From Vibrio crassostreae 9ZC13 (GTDB lineage: Bacteria > Pseudomonadota > Gammaproteobacteria > Enterobacterales > Vibrionaceae), in NCBI RefSeq assembly GCF_000272045.2, contig NZ_AJYZ02000040.1:208734-272733 (forward strand): DNA of 64,000 nucleotides, in the 5' to 3' direction. The translations under genes were made by a program, and so were the position numbers. Of the stretch, positions 9,258-17,693 are shown piece by piece. Positions within the stretch are counted from its first letter, which is position 1, and each line of letters begins with the position of its first letter. The notes beneath the pieces are model-generated. The model made no database searches and was not told where the DNA came from. It saw nothing but the letters and a program-made list of their open reading frames with translations.

Positions 9258-9971
9258 TTATCCAGAGGGCTCAGGAGTGCGGCAGATGCAGTAAATATCA
9301 ATCCTTTTAACGTCCACTTCAAGTAGTAATTGGCATAATTGATACACAGTACTGCCGGTGGTTACAACATCATCAATTATCGCGACGTGAGAGGGGATAG
9401 TTCCTTGAACGTCTTGTTTTCGCAGCGCAAAAGCGCTCTTTAGATTGTGTAATCGTGCGGATTTAGTCAGCCCCTGCTGGGAAGCCGTTGAGCGAATTCG
9501 ACGAAAGAGCACATCACTTTCAACGCCAAGCTCTTGAGCCGTGTAGTCGGCTAGCAGCTTACTTTGATTAAAGCCGCGATGAGTATATCGACGCCAATGC
9601 AGCGGCACGCTGGTGATCAGCGGAGCAGGATATTCGATACGTGATGCCAATAGCTTAGATAGATCACGTGCAAACCAAAACTTATCAGCGTACTTCATTT
9701 GCTGAATGTAACCTGCTGTAGGGAAGGTGTAGTCCCCAACGCAATAGAGGCGATGCCAAGGTGGAGGTTGAGATAAGCACTGTCCGCACTGCTCTACTGT
9801 GAGCAGTGTTTTTAAACCACATCGTTGGCAGCGTGGTACTGGCTGAAAGAGTTTGAGACAAGAATTGCACCATCGAGGATGTGTATCACTGGGCAGTTTA
9901 TCAAGTTTGCACAGGTGGCATTGAGGTGTGACCAGACGTGGTGTGTGTTTTTGTAGCCAATCGGATAACAT
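9258..9971 (-). CDS. comF: ComF family protein (ComF/GntX-like)
   Basis: This is a ComF family protein (237 aa). The N-terminal zinc-ribbon region has several CxxC pairs (CHLC, CNSC, CQRC, CGQC within residues 18-66). A phosphoribosyltransferase-like fold follows, with the PRPP loop [13 protein letters not shown] near residue 198. ComF is required for DNA uptake in competent bacteria, and in Vibrio it is part of the competence regulon. In E. coli the relative is called GntX/YhgH. Enzymatic activity is not established. It is divergent from bioH, as in E. coli. Confidence 0.9.
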   Translation of the reverse strand: MLSDWLQKHTPRLVTPQCHLCKLDKLPSDTHPRWCNSCLKLFQPVPRCQRCGLKTLLTVEQCGQCLSQPPPWHRLYCVGDYTFPTAGYIQQMKYADKFWFARDLSKLLASRIEYPAPLITSVPLHWRRYTHRGFNQSKLLADYTAQELGVESDVLFRRIRSTASQQGLTKSARLHNLKSAFALRKQDVQGTIPSHVAIIDDVVTTGSTVYQLCQLLLEVDVKRIDIYCICRTPEPSG

Positions 9972-10064
9972 AGCTCGTGATGCTTTTGGGTTATGGTGTT
10001 CCTTTTGCTCACCATACTGAAAAGCGCGGATTATCGCTGATGGAAAAAGTAGGGAATATTGAGA

Positions 10065-10841
10065 ATGAGTGACGCGTTATATTGGCATGTTTCTGGGCAA
10101 GGGCCTGATTTAGTACTGGTTCACGGCTGGGGAATGAACGGTGCGGTATGGCAACAAACCGTTAATGCATTACAAGCTGATTTTCGAGTGCATGTTGTCG
10201 ATTTACCAGGGTATGGACACAGCGCGCACTGCCACGCTCAAGATCTTGAAGAGATTGCTCAGCAGCTTTTGGCCGAAGCACCAAAGCAAGCGATTTGGGT
10301 GGGTTGGTCACTTGGAGGCTTGGTCGCAACGCACATGGCTCTCCATCACTCAGATTACGTGAGCAAGCTGGTGACTGTCGCCAGTTCTCCCAAATTCGCC
10401 GCTGCAAAAGAGCCCGTGTTATGGCGAGGCATTCAGCCCAACGTATTAAGCGCATTCACCGAGCAACTGGTTGAAGATTTCCAAACCACCATCGAACGCT
10501 TTATGGCATTGCAAGCCATGGGCAGCCCTTCAGCAAGGCAAGATGTAAAACAACTCAAGCAAGCGGTGCTGTCTCGCCCGTTGCCGAACCCTGACTCATT
10601 ATTGGCAGGATTAAAGATGCTGTCGGATGTCGATCTGCGTGAACAACTGCCTGAGATTTCAGTACCAATGCTACGCTTGTATGGTCGATTAGATGGATTG
10701 GTGCCAATCAAGGTTGCGAAAGACTTAGGCACAGCCTTGCCTCATACCGAGCAATACATATTTACCCAGTCTTCGCATGCACCGTTTATGACCGAAGCGG
10801 ATGCCTTTTGCAGTGAGCTTGTCAGCTTCGCACAAAAATAA
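10065..10841 (+). CDS. bioH: Pimeloyl-[acyl-carrier protein] methyl ester esterase BioH
   Basis: BioH (258 aa) is an alpha/beta hydrolase that removes the methyl group from pimeloyl-ACP methyl ester, releasing pimeloyl-ACP for biotin synthesis. The catalytic triad is readable: Ser82 in GWSLGG, Asp210 in GRLDGLV and His238 in SSHAPF, matching E. coli positions within a few residues. The oxyanion region HGWGMNG is near residue 20. The ATG at 10065 gives the family length. An in-frame TTG at 10059 is less likely. It stands alone, divergent from comF, not in a bio operon. Confidence 0.95.
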   Translation: MSDALYWHVSGQGPDLVLVHGWGMNGAVWQQTVNALQADFRVHVVDLPGYGHSAHCHAQDLEEIAQQLLAEAPKQAIWVGWSLGGLVATHMALHHSDYVSKLVTVASSPKFAAAKEPVLWRGIQPNVLSAFTEQLVEDFQTTIERFMALQAMGSPSARQDVKQLKQAVLSRPLPNPDSLLAGLKMLSDVDLREQLPEISVPMLRLYGRLDGLVPIKVAKDLGTALPHTEQYIFTQSSHAPFMTEADAFCSELVSFAQK

Positions 10842-10880
10842 TTGCTAAATATATATCCGGCTTGGTCGATATATAAGCTA

Positions 10881-11056
10881 ATACCAATCACAGTAAGTAA
10901 GTGTTCAAAAATAGCGTAGGTAAAAGGCTTGAGAACAAGGCAGCTTTTTTTTGACAAGTAGTTTCGATAAGTAGTTATTCTACAATCAAAAAATCTAACG
11001 CCGTTATCGAGCATTTTAACAAGCTAGGATGATCAGTTATTTACTACGATTGGTAT
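10881..11056. repeat. MITE-like intergenic repeat with terminal inverted repeats
   Basis: The segment starts ATACCAATC and ends GATTGGTAT, a perfect 9-bp inverted repeat that extends to about 19 of 23 matching bases (internal AGTAA/TTACT). The roughly 176-bp interior has no convincing gene and contains AT-rich stretches plus a small TAGTTATTCTA palindrome. I recall closely similar sequences scattered between genes in many Vibrio genomes, so I call it a miniature inverted-repeat element. No clear target-site duplication is seen. It occupies most of the bioH-11197 gap. Confidence 0.7.
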
Positions 11057-11196
11057 AACACCAACGTGTTGCATGATACTCAGACCTAACTCTCTCCTGA
11101 GCTGATTGCGCTAAGTTGGGCTATGCCTGTTGTGCTGACTCACAGTACAACAGCGTTATAGCAAAAACGATGGGCGATTCTTGAGGAGAGTTCGCG

Positions 11197-11670
11197 ATGA
11201 TTGTGTCACCTGCAACTGCAGTGAGTGTGCCACTAATCGCCCCGTCCGTTAATGTGCAAACAGAGCAAGTTGCGCGTGATAATAGAGTCCGAGAGCCTGT
11301 TGCTCCCGCAGTAGCATTGGCGAGAACCAATGCAGAGCGTAAGGTAAAATCAGACGATAAACGAAGGCAGCAGTCGGCTTGGGATCCTTCAGACCATCCA
11401 GGTTATGAAATGGAGAACGAGTCAGAGGCCAATTCGGTTAGCCAAGAAGAGCCACAAGACCCTTTTGATCGGCTGTTCAGCTTATTGGCACTGAAAACAT
11501 ACAGTGCTGATCAAGGCAAAGGTTATACCATGCGTTTCCGCCTGCCAAAGCATGTTTTAGATGCGGCGATTCAGGAAGGACAGATGGAGAAACGACGTAA
11601 GGTCATAAAGTATCATTATGGTCATGCTGTTGCGCCTCATGCTCCATCAGAGATGTTGGTGGTCTTATAA
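11197..11670 (+). CDS. Uncharacterised protein between bioH and tex
   Basis: This is a 157-aa protein I do not recognise by function. A good ribosome binding site (GAGGAGA at 11183-11189) precedes the ATG at 11197, and codon use is like its neighbours, so it is probably real. The N-terminal ~50 residues are rich in Ala, Pro and Val and may be disordered. The middle is acidic. The C-terminal third is more ordered and basic (TMRFRLPKHVLDAAI, then MEKRRKVIKYHYGH). No signal peptide, membrane helix or catalytic motif is visible. I believe vibrios keep an equivalent gene at this locus. A terminator follows. Confidence 0.75.
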   Translation: MIVSPATAVSVPLIAPSVNVQTEQVARDNRVREPVAPAVALARTNAERKVKSDDKRRQQSAWDPSDHPGYEMENESEANSVSQEEPQDPFDRLFSLLALKTYSADQGKGYTMRFRLPKHVLDAAIQEGQMEKRRKVIKYHYGHAVAPHAPSEMLVVL

Positions 11671-11722
11671 ATCAAAATTTTACGAGTCAACCAAGCTTCG
11701 ATGTCTTTTTTGAACACATAAT

Positions 11723-11760
11723 AAAAAAACCTGCATACCCTAAGGGATGCAGGTTTTCTG
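11723..11760. terminator. Bidirectional terminator between gene 11197 and tex
   Basis: The stem is ACCTGCAT pairing with ATGCAGGT, with an inner CCC/GGG pair around a TAA loop. An A-run precedes it and a T-rich stretch follows. It serves the convergent genes on both sides. Confidence 0.85.
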
Positions 11761-11797
11761 TTTTTAAGCTAATCCGTTTTTTAGGTGAGCTAACGGA

Positions 11798-14128
11798 TTA
11801 CTTTTTCGCTTTAGCAAAAGCGGCAGCGAATGCTCCACCCATTGCAGCGTTTTGTTGCGGCTCTTCACGACGGCGTTGGCCACCTTGCGAGTTTTGATTC
11901 GAGCGGTTTTGTGTACGAGGTGCACTTGAACGTTGAGCACGGTTGTCTTGTCCAGGCTCGTCCTTCATACGCATGCTCAGTGCAATACGTTTACGCTGAA
12001 CATCCACTTCCATCACCTTCACTTTCACGATGTCGCCCGCTTTAACCACTTCACGTGGGTCAGAGACAAAGCGATCGGTCAGCGCTGAAATATGCACTAA
12101 ACCATCTTGGTGAACACCAATATCAACGAAGGCACCAAAATTCGCCACGTTCGATACCACACCTTCTAAGATCATGCCCGGCTCTAGATCTGAAACACTG
12201 TTAACGCCATCGGCGAAGGTTGCAGTCTTAAATTCAGGGCGAGGGTCACGGCCCGGTTTATCGAGCTCTTTAATGATGTCGCTTACCGTTGGTACACCGA
12301 AGTTCTCATTGGTGTAATCGATGGCGTGTAAACCGCGTAAGAAGTCTGTGTTACCCACCAGAGATTTGATGTCTTTGTGGTTTTTCTCAGCGATGCTTTT
12401 CACTACTGGGTAAGCTTCTGGGTGAACCGATGATGCATCCAGTGGGTTTTTGCCATCCATAATGCGTAGGAAGCCGGCACACTGTTCAAAGGCTTTTGGA
12501 CCTAAACGAGCCACTTTCTTCAACGTAGTGCGCGCTTCAAAACGACCATTCTCGTCACGGAAATCCACGATGTTCTGAGCAATGGTGCTAGACAGACCAG
12601 CAACACGAGTCAGTAGCGCGGCAGATGCGGTATTCACATCAACACCAACTGCGTTTACACAGTCTTCGACAATCGCATCTAGGCGCTTAGCAAGCATGGT
12701 TTGGCTCACATCGTGCTGGTATTGGCCCACACCGATCGATTTAGGGTCAATCTTCACCAGTTCTGCCAGTGGATCTTGCAGACGACGAGCAATAGACACC
12801 GCACCACGGATTGATACATCCATGTTCGGGAACTCTTTTGCTGCTAGTTCAGACGCAGAATACACCGATGCGCCTGCTTCGCTAACAATGATCTTTTGCG
12901 CTTTTAGGTTGCCGCGTTTAATTACGTCAGCCACAAAGCTGTCGGTTTCGCGTGAAGCCGTACCGTTACCAATCGCAATCAAATCAACATTAAATTGACG
13001 AACCATCTGCTCAACCACGTGTGCCGATTTGTCGTATTGCTTTTGAGGTGGGTGAGGGTAAATAGTTTCTGTTGCCAAAACCTTACCGGTTGAATCCACG
13101 ACAGCGATTTTCGAACCGGTACGTAAACCTGGGTCCAAGCCTAAGGTTGCTCGAGGACCAGCTGGCGCTGCCATGAGTAGGTCTTTTAGGTTGGTTGCGA
13201 ATACTTCAATCGCTTCGATCTCTGCACGCTCTTTCATTGCGCCCATCAATTCAGTTTCCATGTGCATAGAAACCTTGATGCGCCATGCCCAGCTAATCAC
13301 TTGCTTACGCCAAGCATCCGCAGGTGCGCTGCTTAGGGTAATGCCGTAGTGATCAGAGATGATGTTTTCGCAGTATGAACCACGTACACCTTCTTCTTGC
13401 TCTGGGTCTGCGTTCATTGCCAGTGTTAAGAAGCCTTCATTACGGCCTCGTAGCATTGCAAGAGCACGATGTGACGGTACTTTGCTGAGTGTTTCGTTGT
13501 GCTCGAAGTAGTCTTTGAACTTCTCGCCTTCTTGCTCTTTACCTGTCACTACACGAGCGACTAGCTCTGCGTTGCGGTTTAGGTGTTGGCGAATCTTTTC
13601 AAGCAAGTTCGCATCTTCCGCAATGCGCTCCATGATGATCGCACGAGCGCCATCGAGTGCAGCTTTGGTATCGGCAATGCCTTTATCGCTGCTGATGAAG
13701 TTAGCGGCTTCCGTTTCCGGATCGTGCTGTGGTTCATTCCATAACGTATCGGCAAGTGGCTCTAAGCCCGCTTCAATCGCGATCTGACCTTTGGTACGGC
13801 GCTTTGGTTTGTATGGTAGGTATAAATCTTCTAGGCGAGTCTTGCTGTCTGCTTGAGTGATATCACGCTCGAGTTCTGGCGTGAGTTTTCCTTGGTCTTG
13901 AATCGACTTAAGAATCGTTTGGCGACGATCGTCTAGCTCACGAAGATAAGAAAGGCGGCTATCAAGGTTACGTAGTTGGGTATCGTCTAAGCCACCCGTA
14001 ACTTCTTTACGGTAGCGGGCAATAAAGGGAACGGTGTTACCGTCGTCAATTAGGTTTACTGCGGCAGTGACTTGCTCAGAACGGACATTCAGTTCTTCAG
14101 CGATCAGTCGACAGATAGCTTGGCTCAT
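11798..14128 (-). CDS. tex: RNA-binding transcription accessory protein Tex
   Basis: Tex/YhgF (776 aa) is a conserved nucleic-acid-binding protein related to eukaryotic Spt6 and linked to transcription. Visible domains in order: an N-terminal helical Tex domain; a YqgF/RNase H-like domain near 330-450 ([17 protein letters not shown]); helix-hairpin-helix segments near 490-580 ([16 protein letters not shown]); and a C-terminal S1 domain near 650-720 ([20 protein letters not shown]). A Gln/Asn/Arg-rich tail ends the protein. Length is normal for the family. It stands alone. The CsrB RNA is divergent upstream. Confidence 0.96.
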   Translation of the reverse strand: MSQAICRLIAEELNVRSEQVTAAVNLIDDGNTVPFIARYRKEVTGGLDDTQLRNLDSRLSYLRELDDRRQTILKSIQDQGKLTPELERDITQADSKTRLEDLYLPYKPKRRTKGQIAIEAGLEPLADTLWNEPQHDPETEAANFISSDKGIADTKAALDGARAIIMERIAEDANLLEKIRQHLNRNAELVARVVTGKEQEGEKFKDYFEHNETLSKVPSHRALAMLRGRNEGFLTLAMNADPEQEEGVRGSYCENIISDHYGITLSSAPADAWRKQVISWAWRIKVSMHMETELMGAMKERAEIEAIEVFATNLKDLLMAAPAGPRATLGLDPGLRTGSKIAVVDSTGKVLATETIYPHPPQKQYDKSAHVVEQMVRQFNVDLIAIGNGTASRETDSFVADVIKRGNLKAQKIIVSEAGASVYSASELAAKEFPNMDVSIRGAVSIARRLQDPLAELVKIDPKSIGVGQYQHDVSQTMLAKRLDAIVEDCVNAVGVDVNTASAALLTRVAGLSSTIAQNIVDFRDENGRFEARTTLKKVARLGPKAFEQCAGFLRIMDGKNPLDASSVHPEAYPVVKSIAEKNHKDIKSLVGNTDFLRGLHAIDYTNENFGVPTVSDIIKELDKPGRDPRPEFKTATFADGVNSVSDLEPGMILEGVVSNVANFGAFVDIGVHQDGLVHISALTDRFVSDPREVVKAGDIVKVKVMEVDVQRKRIALSMRMKDEPGQDNRAQRSSAPRTQNRSNQNSQGGQRRREEPQQNAAMGGAFAAAFAKAKK

Positions 14129-14246
14129 CCGATGAATCTCTTATTTAATATCATGACAAATACATGGGGGTGAGCGTACGCTTTTTCTAGCTTTGGCTGT
14201 GTAATTATCCTGTCAGAAGTCGAATTTCCGTTTCTGATACCCGCTT

Positions 14247-14264
14247 TGTGCGAGATCTCTTACA
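14247..14264. promoter_or_regulatory. Candidate VarA/UvrY (GacA-type) box upstream of csrB
   Basis: TGTGCG-AGATCT-CTTACA compares with the GacA/UvrY consensus TGTAAG-N6-CTTACA at 10 of 12 defined bases. The right half is perfect. It lies about 160 bp upstream of the CsrB start, a distance like that of the upstream activating sequences of csr/rsm RNA genes in other gammaproteobacteria. The regulator identity (VarA in Vibrio) is inferred. Confidence 0.65.
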
Positions 14265-14410
14265 AGTGATGTGAGACTAAGTCGCTTTAGACCGATGAAA
14301 TCGTCTTGATGTTACACTAAGTTGCTGATTTTATTTGATTGTGTGTTTGTGGGCGTATTTCTCACCTGAAATGTTTTTTAAGACTATCTAGGAAACACGG
14401 CCATTTGCCG

Positions 14411-14416
14411 TAATAT
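14411..14416 (+). promoter_or_regulatory. Probable -10 element of csrB
   Basis: TAATAT ends 7 bases before the proposed first base of the RNA at 14424. No good -35 hexamer is seen at the right distance, which fits a promoter that depends on an activator. Confidence 0.55.
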
Positions 14417-14423
14417 TTAACTT

Positions 14424-14733
14424 GTCGACAGGGAGTTGGCAGGAACAGGAAAAAGCCTAATGGACTAGGTATCTTCAGGATGAAGATTTGATTACTTAGG
14501 ATGAGTGGTCAGCAAGGAAGTGATAATCTCTGGATGAGATTCGCCAGTCAGGATGACAGGCTAGAATGGACACCGCTAGGATGGCGATGAACAAAAAGGA
14601 AATTGGTTAAAGGATTTAGCCACTATCAAGGAAAGATGCAGGGAGCACCTTATCTCGAAGAGATAAACAGTAGCCGGATTGCTGCGATAGAGACTTAACC
14701 CCGCTAGGCGAAAGCCTTGCGGGGTTTTCTTTT
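14424..14733 (+). ncRNA. csrB: CsrB-family small RNA (CsrA-sequestering)
   Basis: This is a roughly 310-nt untranslated RNA with 16 GGA motifs, many as CAGGATG, TAGGATG or AAGGA in the loops of short hairpins (for example TTCAGGATGAA, GTCAGGATGAC, TCTGGATGAGA). It begins GTCGACAGGGAGT, the same 5' end as E. coli CsrB, and ends in a GC-rich terminator with a GAAA loop and a T-run. CsrB RNAs bind and titrate the global translational repressor CsrA under control of the BarA/UvrY (VarS/VarA) system. Vibrios carry several paralogues. Which one this is cannot be told from the window. Confidence 0.93.
14697..14733 (+). terminator. Terminator of csrB
   Basis: The stem AACCCCGC/GCGGGGTT is extended, after one T-T mismatch, by AGGC/GCCT closed by a GAAA tetraloop. 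TTTTCTTTT follows directly. Confidence 0.93.
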
Positions 14734-14792
14734 ATCTGGAGTTTGGGTTTGCTTGAACACTCAGCTCATCGCTAGGTGTTTATTAGGTTTGG

Positions 14793-15275
14793 TTATTCGT
14801 TGTCTGCGTAGCAAATTGAGTTAATGAACCACTCTTTGTCGCCTTCTGGTGTTTTTACCGTAAACTCATCATCCACTTCTTTCTTGAGCAGAGCTCTAGC
14901 CATTGGTGAGTCGATAGATATATAGCCTTTAGCATCGCCGTAGATCTCTTCTGGGCCGACAATTCGAAACTTCTTAATTTCCCCATCATCATTCTCAATT
15001 TCGACCCAAGCACCGAAAAAGACCTTACCTTCTTGTTGAGGTGAGTAATCCACGATCGTGACATCAGGTAGGAACTTTCTTAAGAAACGCACTCGGCGAT
15101 CAATCTGACGAAGCAAACGCTTATTGAAGGTGTAATCTGCGTTTTCTGAACGATCTCCAAGGCTTGCCGCCCAAGTGACTATCTTAGTAATTTCAGGGCG
15201 TTTCTCGTGCCATAAGTGGTCATGTTCTGCTTTGAGCTTGTTATAACCTTCTCGAGTAATAAGTTTGGTTTTCAT
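14793..15275 (-). CDS. greB: Transcription elongation factor GreB
   Basis: GreB (160 aa) inserts its coiled coil into the secondary channel of RNA polymerase and stimulates cleavage of backtracked transcripts. The N-terminal coiled coil (residues 1-75) contains LGDRSENADYTFNKR, with the acidic tip Asp-Glu pair conserved in Gre factors. The C-terminal FKBP-like domain includes the GREAB motif ISIDSPMARALL near residue 118. The YTFNKRLLRQIDRRVRFL stretch is GreB- rather than GreA-like. The gene is divergent from ompR. Confidence 0.95.
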   Translation of the reverse strand: MKTKLITREGYNKLKAEHDHLWHEKRPEITKIVTWAASLGDRSENADYTFNKRLLRQIDRRVRFLRKFLPDVTIVDYSPQQEGKVFFGAWVEIENDDGEIKKFRIVGPEEIYGDAKGYISIDSPMARALLKKEVDDEFTVKTPEGDKEWFINSICYADNE

Positions 15276-15453
15276 AAATCTGACTTAATGAAATGATGAT
15301 CTAAGATAGAATATATAGAAAGGCAACATACGTTAACAATTATTTAGGCGACTTTTTCTCCAATAATGTTACATTTTTAATGTCTTATACCAATATACAA
15401 TTTACCAAGAATGCTTAACCTTAGGTTTAAGCTTTAATAGGTGGAACCATTAC

Positions 15454-16173
15454 ATGCAAGAAAACTACAAAATTTTAGTGGTCGATGACGATGCTCGTTT
15501 ACGTGCACTGTTAGAACGCTATCTGTCAGAGCAGGGCTTTCAAGTGCGTAGCGTGGCAAACAGTGAGCAGATGGACCGCCTGTTAACCCGTGAAAATTTT
15601 CACTTGATGGTATTGGATTTAATGTTGCCGGGCGAAGATGGTCTATCGATCTGTCGTCGTTTACGAAACGCAAACAACTCGCTACCAATCCTGATGCTTA
15701 CAGCAAAGGGTGATGAAGTGGATCGCATTGTGGGCTTGGAAGTGGGTGCTGATGATTACCTGCCAAAACCATTTAACCCACGTGAACTGCTTGCTCGTAT
15801 TAAAGCGGTACTGCGTCGCCAAGTCATTGAAGCGCCGGGCGCACCAAGTACAGAAGAGTCTGTGGTTGAATTTGGTGAATTCCGTTTGAACCTAGGTACT
15901 CGCGAAATGTTCCGCGGTGAAGAGCCAATGCCGCTTACTTCGGGTGAATTTGCGGTTCTTAAGTCCTTGGTAACGAATGCTCGTGAGCCAATGTCTCGCG
16001 ATAAGCTGATGAACATGGCTCGTGGCCGTGAGTATTCAGCAATGGAACGTTCTATCGATGTTCAGATTTCACGTCTGCGTCGTCTAGTTGAAGAAGATCC
16101 AAGCAAACCTCGCTACATCCAAACGGTGTGGGGCTTGGGTTATGTATTCGTTCCAGATGGCAAAGCTGTGTAA
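15454..16173 (+). CDS. ompR: Osmolarity response regulator OmpR
   Basis: OmpR (239 aa) is the response regulator of the EnvZ/OmpR system, a DNA-binding regulator of porins and osmotic or acid stress genes. The receiver domain (1-120) has the acidic pair DDD at 11-13, the phosphoacceptor Asp55 in MVLDLMLPGEDG and the conserved Lys in PKPF. The C-terminal winged helix covers about 138-235 and includes RSIDVQISRLRRLVEEDP. The family sequence is highly conserved. envZ follows, but only after 153 bp with a hairpin in between. Confidence 0.97.
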   Translation: MQENYKILVVDDDARLRALLERYLSEQGFQVRSVANSEQMDRLLTRENFHLMVLDLMLPGEDGLSICRRLRNANNSLPILMLTAKGDEVDRIVGLEVGADDYLPKPFNPRELLARIKAVLRRQVIEAPGAPSTEESVVEFGEFRLNLGTREMFRGEEPMPLTSGEFAVLKSLVTNAREPMSRDKLMNMARGREYSAMERSIDVQISRLRRLVEEDPSKPRYIQTVWGLGYVFVPDGKAV

Positions 16174-16218
16174 TTCAGCTTAATAAGCCCTACAGTAGCT
16201 TTATCGATTCTGTGAATC

Positions 16219-16257
16219 TTACGGGTCATCTCATTAATATGCGATGGCCCGTTTTCT
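16219..16257 (+). terminator. Hairpin between ompR and envZ
   Basis: A 10-bp stem, ACGGGTCATC with GATGGCCCGT (one G-T pair), is followed by TTTTCTATT. It looks like an intrinsic terminator or attenuator after ompR. envZ may therefore be expressed at a lower level, from read-through, or from its own promoter. Confidence 0.75.
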
Positions 16258-16326
16258 ATTCAGCACAATGGTTTAGAGTTATAGTCATATAACACTTTCT
16301 TTATCTTTCTACATCTCGGGTACCCC

Positions 16327-17622
16327 ATGCGTATACGTAGCTCCTTTACTCAGTCGATAGTGCTTTTCTTAACGCTATTGGTCGCTAGCCAAATTTTTTC
16401 TTATTACGCGGTGTTTAACTATGCGTTGATGCCAAGTTTGCAGCAGTTTAATAAGATTTTGGCTCACGAGCTAAACCTGGTATTGGACCAAGGCAGTGAT
16501 ATCGAGATCGATGCGCCATTGCGTCAGCGTGTGCTTGAACAGCTCGGGGTAACCGTTCACGCCAAGGGCAGCGAAGCGGCGGGTGAGTATTACCATGCGG
16601 TCGCAATCGACCTGATGAGTGAGGAGATGACCAAGGAGCTGGGTTCTGAAACTGAAGTGCGGCTGATCTTGGGTAAAGAGAGCTATGTGCTTTGGATGGA
16701 CATTGCGCAGTTACCCAACTCTTTAATTCGTATTCCGTTATCAGAGCTGCAAGAAGAGGATTTTGCACCACTGTTTCGTAACAGTCTGATCATGGCGCTG
16801 TTGATTGTCGCAGGTGGTTGGCTGTTTATCCGATTGCAAAACCGTCCGTTGATAGCGCTAGAGAAAGCGGCGCAAGGTGTCGGGCGAGGTGATATTCCAC
16901 CGCCATTGCCAGTTCAAGGCGCACAAGAGATTCGCTCGGTAACTCGAGCCTTTAACCAGATGTCGAAAGGCATCCAAGAGCTAGAAGAAGACCGCGCCTT
17001 GTTGATGGCGGGTATCAGCCATGATTTACGTACTCCGTTAACGCGTATTCGCTTAGCGACTGAGATGATGTCACCAGAGGATGCCTACTTAGCTGAGGGG
17101 ATTATCAGTGATACCGAAGAGTGTAATGAAATCATCAGCCAGTTCATGGATTACCTAAAGCCTGTCGACCGAGATTCATTCCAAGCGGTGTTTGTCGATG
17201 ATATTGCTCGTGAGGTATCGAGCTCTGAGGGTGGCTACGAGGTTCAGATTGAAACCGATATTCCAGAATCGATGAAGCCAGCGCTAGGTAATCCGATCGC
17301 GATGAAGCGTGCCGTGAGTAACTTGGTGGTGAATGCGCTGCGCTATGGCAATGGTTGGGTCAAGGTATCGACTGGCATGACGGCGGATAATAAACTGGCT
17401 TGGGTGACCGTTGAAGATAATGGCCCTGGGATCCCGCAAGACCAGGTCGGTAAGTTGTTTGAACCGTTCACACGTGGTGACACGGCTCGTGGCAGCGAAG
17501 GTACGGGCTTGGGCTTGGCAATTGTTAAGCGTATTGTAAGCCAGCACCAAGGTGCGGTAGTCGTGAATAATCGTAGTGAAGGTGGCTTAAAAGCGCAGAT
17601 CAGTTTCCCTGTGAAGCATTAG
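16327..17622 (+). CDS. envZ: Osmosensor histidine kinase EnvZ
   Basis: EnvZ (431 aa) is the inner-membrane sensor kinase that phosphorylates and dephosphorylates OmpR. Membrane helix 1 lies near residues 10-32 and helix 2 near 153-169 ([17 protein letters not shown]). A periplasmic domain of about 120 residues lies between. The HAMP region follows to about 222. The H-box is [17 protein letters not shown] with His232. The ATPase domain has the N-box ([10 protein letters not shown]), G1 (VEDNGPGIP) and G2 (GTGLGLAIV). The start at 16327 gives normal length. Confidence 0.95.
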   Translation: MRIRSSFTQSIVLFLTLLVASQIFSYYAVFNYALMPSLQQFNKILAHELNLVLDQGSDIEIDAPLRQRVLEQLGVTVHAKGSEAAGEYYHAVAIDLMSEEMTKELGSETEVRLILGKESYVLWMDIAQLPNSLIRIPLSELQEEDFAPLFRNSLIMALLIVAGGWLFIRLQNRPLIALEKAAQGVGRGDIPPPLPVQGAQEIRSVTRAFNQMSKGIQELEEDRALLMAGISHDLRTPLTRIRLATEMMSPEDAYLAEGIISDTEECNEIISQFMDYLKPVDRDSFQAVFVDDIAREVSSSEGGYEVQIETDIPESMKPALGNPIAMKRAVSNLVVNALRYGNGWVKVSTGMTADNKLAWVTVEDNGPGIPQDQVGKLFEPFTRGDTARGSEGTGLGLAIVKRIVSQHQGAVVVNNRSEGGLKAQISFPVKH

Positions 17623-17640
17623 GCTTGGGCTATACGCACT

Positions 17641-17675
17641 AGAAAGGCTTCCTTGTGGAAGCCTTTCTACGTTTT
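17641..17675. terminator. Terminator between envZ and recG
   Basis: A perfect 12-bp stem, AGAAAGGCTTCC with GGAAGCCTTTCT, has a 4-base loop (TTGT), followed shortly by GTTTT. It separates convergent envZ and recG. The weak T-run makes its efficiency uncertain. Confidence 0.8.
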
Positions 17676-17693
17676 AAGCTGGAAATGTAAGGG

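Noticed and set aside
12582..12998. 138-codon frame antisense to tex
   Set aside because: Ser/Thr/Arg-rich shadow of a conserved coding frame, with no start signals.
15371..15385. Possible further ATACCAAT repeat end upstream of ompR
   Set aside because: Only ATACCAAT is present, with no matching inverted end nearby. Probably chance.
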